Shown: one piece after another, positions 42,402 through 52,076 of the stretch
How the letters are laid out: each line of letters starts with the position of its first letter
Position numbering within the stretch: position 1 is the first letter of the stretch
Origin: Ignavibacteria bacterium
Lineage (GTDB): Bacteria > Bacteroidota > Ignavibacteria > Tepidaquicellales > Tepidaquicellaceae
DNA: 64,000 nt
Reading direction: 5' to 3'
Assembly: GCA_016716125.1 (NCBI GenBank)
Contig: JADJWZ010000011.1
Coordinates: forward strand, 130,914 to 194,913
The notes under the pieces: model-generated
What the model was told of the DNA's origin: nothing
Seen by the model: only the letters and a program-made list of their open reading frames with translations
Databases searched by the model: none
Translations under genes and position numbers: made by a program

Positions 42402-42944
42402 TTGAACAATAAAAACAGGATAAGGTCAACTACAGTAATCGGACTTATTAAGGACGGAAAAGCTGTGATCGGCAGTGACGGTCAGGTAACAATGGGAAAT
42501 ACGGTGATGAAGCATAAAACCAAAAAGGTAAGGACATTATACAACGGTAAAGTGCTTGCCGGGTTTGCGGGTTCTACATCAGATGCATTTACTTTATTTG
42601 AGAGATTTGAGAGTAAGCTGGAACAGTATAAAGGTAATCTGTCAAGAGCGGCAGTGGAGCTTGTTAAGGAGTGGAGAACAGATAAATATCTCAGAAAACT
42701 TGAAGCGCTCCTTGCTGTGATAGATAATGAAAGAGCTCTGATAATTTCGGGAACGGGAGATATAATAGAACCGGACGACGGAATAGTTGCGATCGGATCA
42801 GGCGGTCAGTATGCGCTGGTAGCTGCGCGGATGCTATTGAAGTATTCAAAACTTTCTGCAAAGGAGATTGTAACCGAATCACTTACTCAGGCGGCTGATA
42901 TCTGTATTTATACAAATAGTAATATTTCTATTGAAGAATTATAA
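42402..42944 (+). CDS. hslV: ATP-dependent protease subunit HslV
   Basis: A 180-aa threonine protease. The catalytic Thr follows a short leader: 'RIRSTTVIGLIKDGKAVIGSDGQVTMGNTVMKH', so removal of about 9-10 residues would expose it. The downstream 'LAGFAGSTSDAFTLFERFESKL', 'LRKLEALLAVIDNERALIISGTGDII' and 'AIGSGGQYALVAARML' are conserved, and the end 'ADICIYTNSNISIEEL' is complete. HslV forms the double hexamer that degrades proteins fed by HslU. The start is TTG. It lies 6 bp behind rpoN and 30 bp before hslU. Confidence 0.93.
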   Translation: MNNKNRIRSTTVIGLIKDGKAVIGSDGQVTMGNTVMKHKTKKVRTLYNGKVLAGFAGSTSDAFTLFERFESKLEQYKGNLSRAAVELVKEWRTDKYLRKLEALLAVIDNERALIISGTGDIIEPDDGIVAIGSGGQYALVAARMLLKYSKLSAKEIVTESLTQAADICIYTNSNISIEEL

Positions 42945-42974
42945 TTATATTTAAAAAGAAAATAAAAAGATAAA

Positions 42975-44402
42975 TTGATAATAAAAGATAAAACGAAAAA
43001 GAGCAAAACGAAAAAGACGAATACCGAATTAAAACAGCTTACACCTTCAGATATTGTAGAAGAGCTTGATAAGTATATTATAGGTCAGCAGAATGCAAAG
43101 AAGTCTGTTGCTATTGCATTAAGAAACAGATGGAGAAGGCAGAACGTTGCGGATAAAATGAAAGACGAGATAATGCCGAATAATATTATTATGATAGGAC
43201 CAACGGGAGTAGGTAAGACAGAGATCGCAAGAAGAATTTCCAAATTAGCAAATGCGCCTTTTATAAAAGTAGAAGCATCCAAATTTACTGAAGTCGGATA
43301 TGTCGGACGCGATGTGGAATCAATGATCAGAGAGCTGTCTGATCTGTCGGTAAATATTGTTAAGACTAAAAAAATGGAGGAAGTGGAATTAAAAGCGATC
43401 GAGAATACTGAAGAAAGAATTCTCGATATATTACTGCCTCCTTTAAAAAAATCTGCAAACGGAGCGGTGAATGAAAATCAAACTGCAGAGGAAAAAAATA
43501 ATGCTCAGGAGCTTAATACAAGAACAAGGGAAAAACTCCGCGAACAGCTTCGTAAAGGCGAACTTGACGGAAGAACAATAGAACTGGATCTTTCAAGTGA
43601 TAACTTCCCAATGCTTCAGGTACTCGGACCAATTGGTCTTGAGGAAATGGGAATAAATCTTAATGACCTCTTCGGGAATATGATGCCGAAGAAATCCAAG
43701 AAAAGAAAGCTTACTATTGCCGAAGCGAGGAAAGTCCTTTCTCAGGAAGAGTCCGGAAAGCTGATTGATATGGATGCAGTAATTAAAGAAGCGGTAGATA
43801 AAGTTCAGAATTCCGGAATTGTATTCATAGATGAGATTGATAAAGTAGCGGGCGGTAATTCCAAATCACAAAGTCCGGATGTCTCAAGGGAAGGAGTTCA
43901 GAGAGATCTTCTGCCAATTGTGGAAGGTTCTACAGTTATCACTAAGTACGGGCCTGTGCTTACAGATCATATTCTGTTTATTGCGTCCGGGGCTTTTCAT
44001 ACTTCGAAGCCAAGTGATCTGATACCTGAACTACAGGGAAGATTTCCGATAAGAGTGGAACTTAACAGTCTTGGTGAAGAAGACTTTTACAAAATACTTA
44101 CTCAACCGGAAAATGCGCTGATAAAACAATATCAGGCGATGTTTGCATCGGAAGGAGTTGAGCTATTATTTGATGATGATGCGATCCGAGAGATAGCAAA
44201 GACAGCAGCGGATGTGAATGAACAGGTTGAAAACATAGGCGCAAGAAGACTTCACACTATTCTTACAACTGTACTTGAAGAACTGTTGTTTGAAATCCCG
44301 GATAAATTTAAAAATAAAAAAGTCGGGATCTCAAAGGAATATGTAAACAAGAAACTTGATTCAATAGTAAGGGACAGGGATCTAAGCAGGTATATTTTAT
44401 AA
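42975..44402 (+). CDS. hslU: ATP-dependent protease ATPase subunit HslU
   Basis: A 475-aa AAA+ unfoldase. Walker A is 'GPTGVGKTE', the pore loop 'VGYVGRDVES', Walker B 'GIVFIDEIDK'. The I-domain lies between (about 110-250, Lys/Glu-rich and variable). The C-terminus ends '...RDRDLSRYIL', the tail that docks into HslV. It unfolds substrates for HslV. The start is a TTG; no ATG precedes the conserved 'LTPSDIVEELDKYIIGQ'. The outer-membrane protein gene follows after 10 bp. Confidence 0.93.
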   Translation: MIIKDKTKKSKTKKTNTELKQLTPSDIVEELDKYIIGQQNAKKSVAIALRNRWRRQNVADKMKDEIMPNNIIMIGPTGVGKTEIARRISKLANAPFIKVEASKFTEVGYVGRDVESMIRELSDLSVNIVKTKKMEEVELKAIENTEERILDILLPPLKKSANGAVNENQTAEEKNNAQELNTRTREKLREQLRKGELDGRTIELDLSSDNFPMLQVLGPIGLEEMGINLNDLFGNMMPKKSKKRKLTIAEARKVLSQEESGKLIDMDAVIKEAVDKVQNSGIVFIDEIDKVAGGNSKSQSPDVSREGVQRDLLPIVEGSTVITKYGPVLTDHILFIASGAFHTSKPSDLIPELQGRFPIRVELNSLGEEDFYKILTQPENALIKQYQAMFASEGVELLFDDDAIREIAKTAADVNEQVENIGARRLHTILTTVLEELLFEIPDKFKNKKVGISKEYVNKKLDSIVRDRDLSRYIL

Positions 44403-44412
44403 TAAAATCTAA

Positions 44413-45123
44413 ATGAAAAAATTATTAATTGCTGTATTCGTTTTATTGATGACAGGAAATGCTTTTTCACAAATAAAGAGCAGATCCAATGATCTGAATT
44501 TTTATGCAGGTGTTGGGTATAAATTAGTTTATCTGACAGATAATACTGCAAGAAGCGCATATCCTTTTTTTCAGCTTTCACAGGGAGATTTTCTTAAGGA
44601 GATCACGGGACAATTTGGAGCAGTATTGAATGAAGTAGCCGGAGTGGAGTTTGCGCCGTCTTATTTATTTACGGCTGCTTATTCCAGCAACGGATTTTAT
44701 TACACGAGTCCAACGGTAGGAAGGCGTTTTTATGTGCCTTCGGATTCCAGACTATTTGCGTTACCGTTGAATTTAAGAGTAAAGTATTTTCCGGCGGGAA
44801 AAGATTATGCATCCTTTCTCAATAAGGCCTATATCAGCGGCGGAATCGGAATGATGTATATATCGGAAGAAATAGTCAGTCAGGTCTATACTGACGATGT
44901 TAATTTCAATTATCTCGGCACCGTCAGAGCTGAAAATGATTTCTGGAATTTTAATTATGAAATTGGAGTAGGACTTGCAAGCTACTCGAAAATAGGCTAC
45001 GGCTTTGAGTTAAGTTACAGATTCGTACCGCTGAGTAATGATGTACTCAAGCCGCTGATAACATCACTATCACCGAATTTCAACAGCGTAAACCTTACTG
45101 CAAATATAATTTTCAGCTTCTGA
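44413..45123 (+). CDS. Outer-membrane beta-barrel protein
   Basis: A 236-aa protein with a signal peptide ending 'GNAFSQ' (cleavage near residue 19). The mature part consists of alternating strands with aromatic girdles ('LNFYAGVGYKLVYLTD', 'FNYEIGVGLASYSKIGYGFELSYRFVP') and ends with the barrel-closing strand 'VNLTANIIFSF' with terminal Phe. It resembles OprF/PF13505-type barrels; no function recognised. It ends the dprA-hslU run and overlaps the end of the convergent acyl-CoA dehydrogenase gene by 11 bp. Confidence 0.72.
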   Translation: MKKLLIAVFVLLMTGNAFSQIKSRSNDLNFYAGVGYKLVYLTDNTARSAYPFFQLSQGDFLKEITGQFGAVLNEVAGVEFAPSYLFTAAYSSNGFYYTSPTVGRRFYVPSDSRLFALPLNLRVKYFPAGKDYASFLNKAYISGGIGMMYISEEIVSQVYTDDVNFNYLGTVRAENDFWNFNYEIGVGLASYSKIGYGFELSYRFVPLSNDVLKPLITSLSPNFNSVNLTANIIFSF

Positions 45124-46255
45124 GAATTTCTCTTGCAATTACAAGTTTCTGGATCTCGCTTGTTCCTTCATAAATCTGTGTGATCTTAGAATCTCTCAGA
45201 AATCTTTCCACGAGATATTCCCTTACATAACCGTAACCGCCGTGAATCTGAATCGCTTCAAGCGCGCAGCTGACAGCAGCCTGACTTGCAAGAAGTTTTG
45301 CCATAGACGCTTCTTTCACATAACTTTTCTTATTGTCTTTATTTAATGCAGCGCTGTAAATCATAAGTCTTGCGGATTCAATATCCGTTGACATTTCCGC
45401 GAGCTTAAACTGAATCGACTGAAGTTCGGATATAGTAGAATCAAAAGCTTTTCTTACTTTGGAATATTTAACTGATGCTTCAAGGCTTGCCTGAGCAATT
45501 CCGAGCGCTTGCGCTGCAACACCGATCCTTCCGCCGTTAAGAGTTTCCATCGCAATTTTAAAACCGATACCTTCTTCTCCTAATAGATTTTCTACAGGAA
45601 CTCTGACATTATTCAGACCTAAAGTACAAGTGTCCGAACTTCTTATTCCCATTTTATCTTCTTTTTTTCCAATCTCGAGACCCGGAGTATTTTTATCAAT
45701 TATAAAAGTAGAGATACCTTTATATCCTTTTGATTTATCTGTCATAGCCTGAAGAAAATATACATCACACTGCACGCCGTTAGTTATCCAGTTTTTCATT
45801 CCGTTAATAACATAATGATCTCCGTCCAGTACAGCTTCGGTACTCTGATGTGTAGCGTCGCTTCCGGCTTCAGGCTCGGAAAGACAGAATGCGCCGAGTA
45901 AATTTCCCGAGGCAAGAGGCTTTAAATATTTTTCTTTCTGAAAATCACTTCCCCATTTTTCTATGCCGAAGCACACAAGAGAATTATTTACAGACATAAT
46001 AACACCTACAGAAGCATCAACCTTTGATATTTCTTCAATAGCAAGAACGTAAGAGATTGTATCCATACCGGCTCCTCCCCATTCATGTGATACCATCATT
46101 CCCATAAATCCAAGCTCGCCTAATTTTTTTACAATTTCATGAGGGAATTCAGCAGTAAGATCTCTTTCCACCGCTGACGGCGCAATTTCATTTTCAGCGA
46201 AATCTTTAGCAGCGTCTCTTATCGAAATCTGCTCTTCCGTTAGATCAAAATTCAT
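45113..46255 (-). CDS. Acyl-CoA dehydrogenase (short-chain/butyryl-CoA type)
   Basis: A 380-aa flavoenzyme complete over the family length. Signatures: 'GAFCLSEPEAGSDA' (about 124-137), 'GMKNWITNGVQCD' and the C-terminal 'QIHGGYGYVREY' and 'YEGTSEIQKLVIAREI', in which the Glu of 'YEGTSE' is the catalytic base of short- and medium-chain enzymes. It oxidises acyl-CoA to trans-2-enoyl-CoA and passes electrons to ETF (ETF genes are not in the window). It is the last of three linked genes of beta-oxidation or butyrate metabolism. Confidence 0.92.
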   Translation of the reverse strand: MNFDLTEEQISIRDAAKDFAENEIAPSAVERDLTAEFPHEIVKKLGELGFMGMMVSHEWGGAGMDTISYVLAIEEISKVDASVGVIMSVNNSLVCFGIEKWGSDFQKEKYLKPLASGNLLGAFCLSEPEAGSDATHQSTEAVLDGDHYVINGMKNWITNGVQCDVYFLQAMTDKSKGYKGISTFIIDKNTPGLEIGKKEDKMGIRSSDTCTLGLNNVRVPVENLLGEEGIGFKIAMETLNGGRIGVAAQALGIAQASLEASVKYSKVRKAFDSTISELQSIQFKLAEMSTDIESARLMIYSAALNKDNKKSYVKEASMAKLLASQAAVSCALEAIQIHGGYGYVREYLVERFLRDSKITQIYEGTSEIQKLVIAREILRS

Positions 46256-46279
46256 AATTATTGATTTTATTTTAGTAGT

Positions 46280-47131
46280 TTATTTTTGTGAATAATCGTA
46301 AAAACCTTTTCCGCTCTTTCTGCCGAGATGACCGGCAGCGACCATTTTCTTTAAGAGGGGACAGGGTCTGTATTTTGAATCTCCGAGACCTTCATGAAGC
46401 ACATTCATAATGGAAAGGCATACATCCAGTCCGATAAAATCCGCCAGTGTCAGCGGTCCCATGGGATGATTCATTCCGAGCTTCATTACATTATCAATTG
46501 CTTCCGGCTCAGCAACGCCTTCCATTACGCAGTACATTGCTTCATTCAGCATGGGAAGCAAAATTCTGTTTGCAACAAAACCCGGATAGTCCTGAACTTC
46601 CACAGGAGTTTTTTCAATTTTTTCCGTCAATATTTTTATTTCATCATATGTCTCCTGCGAAGTAGCGAGTCCTCTGATAATTTCGACAAGCTTCATCAGC
46701 GGAACGGGATTCATAAAATGCATCCCGATCACTTTATCAGGTCTTTTAGTGAAAGCCGCTATTTCAGTTATTGAAATTGAAGATGTGTTGCTTGCTAAAA
46801 TCGTTTCCGGTTTACACAGCTTATCCAGTTCTGAGAAAATATTTTTCTTTATCCCGATATTCTCCGTTGCTGCTTCGATTACCAGGTCTGAATCAGATGC
46901 ATCTGAAATATTAACCGTAGTTACAATATTATTTAAAGTTTCTGATTTTTGATCTTCACTTAGCGTTCCTTTCTTTACCTGTCTGTCAAGATTTTTTGTA
47001 ATTGTATCTATTCCTTTTTTAAGAAAATCCTGATTAATATCTATTAGCTTTACGCTGTATCCTAACTGCGCAAATGTATGGGCAATACCGTTGCCCATTG
47101 TACCTGATCCTATTACTGCAATATTTTTCAT
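46280..47131 (-). CDS. hbd: 3-hydroxybutyryl-CoA/3-hydroxyacyl-CoA dehydrogenase
   Basis: A 283-aa NAD(P)-dependent dehydrogenase of the short stand-alone type. The Rossmann motif 'VIGSGTMGNGIAHTFAQ' is at about 5-21; 'ASNTSSISITEIA' and 'GMHFMNPVPLMKLVEII' with the catalytic His follow at about 114 and 136; the C-terminal domain has 'PGFVANRILLPMLNEA' and 'PMGPLTLADFIGLD'. The enzyme interconverts 3-hydroxyacyl-CoA and 3-ketoacyl-CoA. It lies between the thiolase and acyl-CoA dehydrogenase genes with short gaps. No crotonase is present in the window. Confidence 0.92.
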   Translation of the reverse strand: MKNIAVIGSGTMGNGIAHTFAQLGYSVKLIDINQDFLKKGIDTITKNLDRQVKKGTLSEDQKSETLNNIVTTVNISDASDSDLVIEAATENIGIKKNIFSELDKLCKPETILASNTSSISITEIAAFTKRPDKVIGMHFMNPVPLMKLVEIIRGLATSQETYDEIKILTEKIEKTPVEVQDYPGFVANRILLPMLNEAMYCVMEGVAEPEAIDNVMKLGMNHPMGPLTLADFIGLDVCLSIMNVLHEGLGDSKYRPCPLLKKMVAAGHLGRKSGKGFYDYSQK

Positions 47132-47161
47132 TTGAATTCTATAAAAATGTTTAAAAAAAAA

Positions 47162-48337
47162 TTAGTCTCTTTCTATAATTAATGCGCTTGCTTCGCCGCC
47201 GCCGATGCAGAGCGTTGCAAGTCCTCTTTTTGCATTTCTGTTTTTCATTGCATGAATGAGTGTAGTAAGTATCCTGGCTCCGCTGGCTCCGATAGGATGA
47301 CCAAGCGCAACAGCACCTCCGTGAACATTTACTTTTGCAGAATCAAGTCCGGCGAGTTTATTTACAGCGCAGGCCTGGACAGCAAACGCTTCATTAGCTT
47401 CAATGAGATCGAGATCCTTAACTTCAAGTTTTGCTTTTTCAAGAACATGTTTTATAGCATATGCGGGAGAAGTAGTAAACCATTCCGGCTTTTGGGCGAA
47501 TGAACCCTGCGCTGTAATTTTTGCAAGCGGTTTAATGCCGAGTTCTTTCGCTTTATCCGCAGACATAAGTACAAGCGCAGCGGCACCGTCATTTATACTG
47601 GATGAATTAAACGCAGTCACCGTTCCGTCTTTATCAAAAGCTCCTTTTAAAGCTTTACCTTTTTCAAAATTAACTTTGGTCGGATCTTCATCTTCGGTAA
47701 CGGTTACATTTCCTTTTTTACTTTTAATTTCTACAGGTACGATCTCATCCTTGAACTTTCCTTCCTTCGCAGCAGTCAATGCCCGGTTATAACTTTCTTC
47801 CGCAAAAGCATCCTGATCTTCCCGGGAGATATTCATTTCCCTTGAACACATTTCAGCGGCGCTGCCCATATGATAATTATTATATACATCCCAGAGACCA
47901 TCTTTTATCATCCCGTCAATGACAGTTCCGTTACCCATTCTGTAACCTGATCTTGCTTTATCAAGATAGTAGGGAACGTTGCTCATAGATTCAAAGCCGC
48001 CTGCTACGACAATTTCAGCGTCTCCGCATTTGATCGCCTGATCCGCAAGCATAACGGATTTCAGACCTGAGCCGCATACTTTATTTATAGTAAGCGCGGG
48101 AACGGAATCAGGGAGACCAGCAAAAATAGCAGCCTGTCTGGCGGGCGCCTGTCCCATACCTGCAGGCAGCACACATCCCATTATTACTTCTGAAACATCT
48201 TCAGGTTTAATTCCGGCTTGCTTAATCGCTTCTTTAATTACTATTGCTCCGAGTTCGGGTCCTTTTAAAGAGGAAAGACTTCCCATAAAACTACCAACCG
48301 GAGTCCTCACTGCCGCTACAATTACTGTTTCTTTCAT
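47162..48337 (-). CDS. Acetyl-CoA C-acetyltransferase (thiolase)
   Basis: A 391-aa thiolase with all catalytic positions: the nucleophilic Cys in 'NKVCGSGLKS' (about 84-93), His in 'GGAVALGHPIGASGAR' (about 341-356) and the second Cys in 'LCIGGGEASAL' (about 377-387). The motif set is that of biosynthetic/degradative thiolases (AtoB/PhaA/FadA type). It cleaves or forms acetoacetyl-CoA. Together with hbd and the acyl-CoA dehydrogenase it covers most of a four-carbon acyl-CoA cycle. Confidence 0.92.
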   Translation of the reverse strand: MKETVIVAAVRTPVGSFMGSLSSLKGPELGAIVIKEAIKQAGIKPEDVSEVIMGCVLPAGMGQAPARQAAIFAGLPDSVPALTINKVCGSGLKSVMLADQAIKCGDAEIVVAGGFESMSNVPYYLDKARSGYRMGNGTVIDGMIKDGLWDVYNNYHMGSAAEMCSREMNISREDQDAFAEESYNRALTAAKEGKFKDEIVPVEIKSKKGNVTVTEDEDPTKVNFEKGKALKGAFDKDGTVTAFNSSSINDGAAALVLMSADKAKELGIKPLAKITAQGSFAQKPEWFTTSPAYAIKHVLEKAKLEVKDLDLIEANEAFAVQACAVNKLAGLDSAKVNVHGGAVALGHPIGASGARILTTLIHAMKNRNAKRGLATLCIGGGEASALIIERD

Positions 48338-48373
48338 TTCAATATATTAATATTATTAAATTATTTTTTAAAA

Positions 48374-49144
48374 TTATTTTACAGCAGCCGCCTGCTCTGC
48401 AATAAAAACAAAATCATCAGGCTTAAGACTTGCGCCGCCGATCAGCGCTCCGTCAACGCCGCAAGCTGATAAAATATCCTTTGCATTATCCTTATTCACG
48501 CTGCCTCCGTATAGAATTCTTAAATTATCCGCAACATCCTTAGCATAAATTTCCGCTGCAGTATTTCCGATTAGCGCGTGAATATCACTTACCTGTTTAG
48601 GAGCTGCATTAAGACCGGTACCGATTGCCCAGACGGGTTCATAAGCAATTACAACATCATTCATTTTTTCAGAAGGAATATCTTTTAAAGCCATTTCTAC
48701 CTGTTCCGTTATAATACTCTCGAATATTTCATCTTCTCTTTCCTGAAGAGTTTCACCAACGCAAATGATTACTTTCAGATCATGATTCAAAGCCTGTAAT
48801 GCTTTTTTATTTACAACTGAATTTGTTTCATTAAAATATTTTCTTCTTTCACTATGACCTGTTATTACATATTCACAGCCGGCAGACTTCAGCATAGTGG
48901 CTGATACCTCGCCGGTGTATGCGCCGTCATTTTCAAAATGCAGATTCTGCGCTCCGAGTTTAATTCCCGAGTCTTTAATAATTCCGGAAACCAGACCGAG
49001 TGAAATAAACGGAGGACAGATCAGAATGTCCGCATTCTTTAATATGTCCGGTTTTACTTTTTCCAGGATCTGCTTTGCTAGAACTCCGGATTCATTTAAC
49101 CCTAAGTTCATTTTCCAGTTACCTGCAATTAATTTTCTTCTCAA
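48374..49144 (-). CDS. tpiA: Triosephosphate isomerase
   Basis: A 256-aa TIM barrel with Lys in 'AGNWKMN' (about 7-13), the catalytic His in 'VITGHSERRKYF' (about 93-104), the catalytic Glu in 'AYEPVWAIGTG' (about 166-176), which opens the flexible lid, and the phosphate loop 'LYGGSV'. It interconverts dihydroxyacetone phosphate and glyceraldehyde-3-phosphate. Length and residues are normal. It follows gatB by 3 bp, so both are likely read from one message. Confidence 0.95.
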   Translation of the reverse strand: MRRKLIAGNWKMNLGLNESGVLAKQILEKVKPDILKNADILICPPFISLGLVSGIIKDSGIKLGAQNLHFENDGAYTGEVSATMLKSAGCEYVITGHSERRKYFNETNSVVNKKALQALNHDLKVIICVGETLQEREDEIFESIITEQVEMALKDIPSEKMNDVVIAYEPVWAIGTGLNAAPKQVSDIHALIGNTAAEIYAKDVADNLRILYGGSVNKDNAKDILSACGVDGALIGGASLKPDDFVFIAEQAAAVK

Positions 49145-49147
49145 CTT

Positions 49148-50626
49148 TTATTCGGTTTCTAAATTTTTTAATAATAATTCATTAACGATCTTGGGATTTG
49201 CCTTACCGTGACTTTCCTGCATAATTTTACCCACAAAGAAGCCGGCTAATTTTTTTTCACCGCCTTTGTATCTCTGCACTTCCTTTGGATTTTCATCAAG
49301 TATTTTAATAACTACGGATTCTATTTCACTGCTGTCAGATATCTGTGAAAGATCTGATTCAGCTTTCTTAAAAAGCGATATCATTTCCTCTTCAGAATTA
49401 CCTTTGAGTAAAATGTTAAAAATTTCTTTAGAGGCGGTAACGCTGACTTTTCCTGAAGAAACGGAATCTGCGATCATTGAAATAATTTTACCGGGAATAT
49501 TAAATTCCTTTATGTTTATTTTCTGTTCATTAAGGACTCTTCTAACTTCGGCTCTGACAATATTGCTTACGATCCTGTAAGAGGTTTCATCTTTTGACTT
49601 CAGACCGCTTACAGCTACCTCAAAATAATCCGCGAAAAATTTATCCTGCGTGATCTCATCAGAGTCTGAAAAGGGGAGTGAGTATTCTTTCATAAATCTG
49701 CTGCATCTCGCATCGGGAAATTCCGGTAGACTTTCAATAATTTTTTGCTTCCAATCCTCAGTAACGGTTACTTTCACGAGATCCGGTTCAGGGAAATATC
49801 TGTAATCATGCGCTTCTTCTTTTGATCTGGTTGCTGAAGTAGTTTTTTCTTTAGCATTAAAAGTCATTGTATTGAAAACAACTTTACCTCCGGATTCAAT
49901 TAATTTAATCTGTCTGAAAATTTCAGCATCGATAGCATCTGATACATTTTTAAAAGAATTAAGATTTTTAATTTCACATCTTGTTCCAAATTCTTTTTCT
50001 CCTTTTAACCGCACGGAAATGTTTGCATCGCATCTGAGCGAACCTTCCTCCATATTACCGTCATTGATTTCCAGATAAACCAGTGTCTGTCTTATCTTTG
50101 AAAGATACAGGAACGCTTCTTCAGTCGAACGGATGTCGGGTTCGCTGACAATTTCAATCAGCGGAACACCGCATCTGTTAAAATCTACTAAAGATTCATC
50201 ATCATTAAAATCGTGAATTGATTTTCCCGCATCCTCTTCCATGTGAATTCTTGTAATGCCGATCCTCTTCACTTCTTTATTTTTAAGAGTGATGTCGAGA
50301 TATCCGTCTGTGCATATAGGAGTTTCAAACTGTGTGATCTGATATCCTTTAGAAAGATCAGGATAGAAATAATTTTTTCTGGCAAAGATAGACACTTCAC
50401 GGATAGAGCAGTTTAATGCAATGCCCATTCTGATTATGTGGTCAACAAGATTTTCATTCAGCACAGGAAGAGTTCCGGGATAGCCGAGACATACGGGACA
50501 GACATTGGAATTCGGAGACGAATGAAATTCAGTAGAGCATTTACAAAATGCCTTTGACTTTGTTTTCATCTGCGCGTGAATTTCGAGTCCTATGACGGGT
50601 TCATATTTAGATATAACCGGATCCAA
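49148..50626 (-). CDS. gatB: Aspartyl/glutamyl-tRNA(Asn/Gln) amidotransferase subunit B
   Basis: A 492-aa protein beginning 'YEPVIGLEIHAQMKTKSKAFC', the cradle domain of GatB, with zinc-binding cysteines in 'FCKCS' and 'CPVCLGYPG'. The segments 'HMEEDAGKS', 'LVDFNRCGVPLIEIVSEPD' and 'YRYFPEPDL' are conserved. The C-terminal YqeY-like tail (about 345-492) is complete. GatCAB converts mischarged Glu-tRNA-Gln or Asp-tRNA-Asn; gatA and gatC are not in the window. It implies that glutaminyl- or asparaginyl-tRNA is made indirectly. Confidence 0.95.
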   Translation of the reverse strand: MDPVISKYEPVIGLEIHAQMKTKSKAFCKCSTEFHSSPNSNVCPVCLGYPGTLPVLNENLVDHIIRMGIALNCSIREVSIFARKNYFYPDLSKGYQITQFETPICTDGYLDITLKNKEVKRIGITRIHMEEDAGKSIHDFNDDESLVDFNRCGVPLIEIVSEPDIRSTEEAFLYLSKIRQTLVYLEINDGNMEEGSLRCDANISVRLKGEKEFGTRCEIKNLNSFKNVSDAIDAEIFRQIKLIESGGKVVFNTMTFNAKEKTTSATRSKEEAHDYRYFPEPDLVKVTVTEDWKQKIIESLPEFPDARCSRFMKEYSLPFSDSDEITQDKFFADYFEVAVSGLKSKDETSYRIVSNIVRAEVRRVLNEQKINIKEFNIPGKIISMIADSVSSGKVSVTASKEIFNILLKGNSEEEMISLFKKAESDLSQISDSSEIESVVIKILDENPKEVQRYKGGEKKLAGFFVGKIMQESHGKANPKIVNELLLKNLETE

Positions 50627-50630
50627 TAAA

Positions 50631-52076
50631 TCAGTTTTTATTTATTTTTTTAAATTCAGAAATTACGTTATCTCTTACTTTCGAATGATCAACCATACGC
50701 CGCGGATAATCTTTATCAATTATCACATTATATTTTTTCTGATCAGCTTCATTCATTATATCGGGTTCATGTAAAAATTCAGGAGGCAGATCTTTTAACT
50801 CCGGAATATATTTTGTTATATAAATTCCATACGGATCAAACTTCTTACTTTGCAGATACGGATTAAATATCCTGAAATACGGTTGAGCGTCAACGCCTGT
50901 CGAAGCGCACCATTGCCAGCCGCCGTTATTGCTTGCGAAATCAAGATCGATAAGTTTTTCCGCAAAATATTTCTCACCCAGTCTCCAGTCTATGAACAAA
51001 TCTTTTGTAAGAAACATGGCAACGATCATCCTAACCCTGTTATGCATCCATCCTTCCGAATTTAACTGCCTCATTCCGGCATCGATTATCGGATAACCTG
51101 TCAATCCTTTACACCATTTTTCAAAATGAATTTCATCATAACTCCAGTTCAGATCGTCATATTCTTTCCTGAATGATTCGGAAATCAGCCGTGGATTAAA
51201 AAAAGTAATATGATAATAAAATTCTCTCCATAGTAATTCATTGATCCACGTCTGAATGCCTGCTGCATCTGATTCACATTTTGATTTATCAAGAGCGGTC
51301 ATTGCAGTTCTTAAAGCTTCTCTGATACTGACAGTTCCGAAATGCAGATGAGCAGAGAGTTTGCTTGTGCCATTTTGAAAAGGGAAATCACGTTTAGTTT
51401 TATAAAAGGATAATCCATTTTCATAAAATTCTTTAAGCTGACTTATTCCTTTTTTCCTGCCGCCTGTAAAATCCGGCGTTTTATCCAAATCGATTTTATC
51501 CGGCAAAATGTCTGAAGCAAATTCTGTATCTAATATTTCTTCATCGACTTTATCAATCTTTGAAAAATCAACATCTAGTTTTGTGTAATGAATTTTTTCC
51601 AGACGGCTTAAAGCGTTTTTCTTAAACGGAGTGTAAACTTTATACTGATCTCCGGATTCATTTTTAATTTCGCCAGGTTCAAAAATACATGTGTCATTGA
51701 ATTCAAAAACCTTGCCTCCTTTGGATTCAATGATCTTCCTTACGTTTTTATCTCTTGCTATACAATACGGTTCAATCTGCTTATTATAATACAAAAATAA
51801 TTTACCGTATTTATTAACTATTGAATTAAAAACATCACTGCTGTTACCGTAAAAATACTGCAGGTGTAAATTAAATTTGCTCAGTTCATCCGACAGATCT
51901 TCCAGAGATTTATTAAGAAAATGAATTCTTTTTTTCCCGAAATATTCAAAAGTATTTTTGTTCTTAATGTATATCAGTGAAAAATTATTGCCGGCGGAGA
52001 CTGTGCTTAAAAATTCTGATAAACCTTTATTATCATCTAACCTCAGATCTTTTCTGAACCAATAAACATACAGCAT
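50631..52076 (-). CDS. phrB: Deoxyribodipyrimidine photolyase (class I, cryptochrome/photolyase family)
   Basis: A 481-aa flavoprotein. The N-terminal antenna domain starts 'YVYWFRKDLRLDDNKGL' (about 3-19). The FAD-binding C-terminal half contains 'NELLWREFYYHITF', 'GYPIIDAGMRQLNSEGWMHNRVRMIVAMFLTKDLFIDWRLGEKYF' in parts, and 'NNGGWQWCASTGVDAQPYFRIFNP'. The Trp residues of the electron chain and the dimer-binding pocket appear conserved, so it should repair UV-induced pyrimidine dimers with light. The next gene overlaps it by one base (52076). Confidence 0.92.
   Translation of the reverse strand: MLYVYWFRKDLRLDDNKGLSEFLSTVSAGNNFSLIYIKNKNTFEYFGKKRIHFLNKSLEDLSDELSKFNLHLQYFYGNSSDVFNSIVNKYGKLFLYYNKQIEPYCIARDKNVRKIIESKGGKVFEFNDTCIFEPGEIKNESGDQYKVYTPFKKNALSRLEKIHYTKLDVDFSKIDKVDEEILDTEFASDILPDKIDLDKTPDFTGGRKKGISQLKEFYENGLSFYKTKRDFPFQNGTSKLSAHLHFGTVSIREALRTAMTALDKSKCESDAAGIQTWINELLWREFYYHITFFNPRLISESFRKEYDDLNWSYDEIHFEKWCKGLTGYPIIDAGMRQLNSEGWMHNRVRMIVAMFLTKDLFIDWRLGEKYFAEKLIDLDFASNNGGWQWCASTGVDAQPYFRIFNPYLQSKKFDPYGIYITKYIPELKDLPPEFLHEPDIMNEADQKKYNVIIDKDYPRRMVDHSKVRDNVISEFKKINKN

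Noticed and set aside
42402..42428. The N-terminal extension of HslV as evidence for a defective protease.
   Set aside because: Several families of HslV have a short propeptide ending before 'TTV/I', and the Thr itself is conserved.
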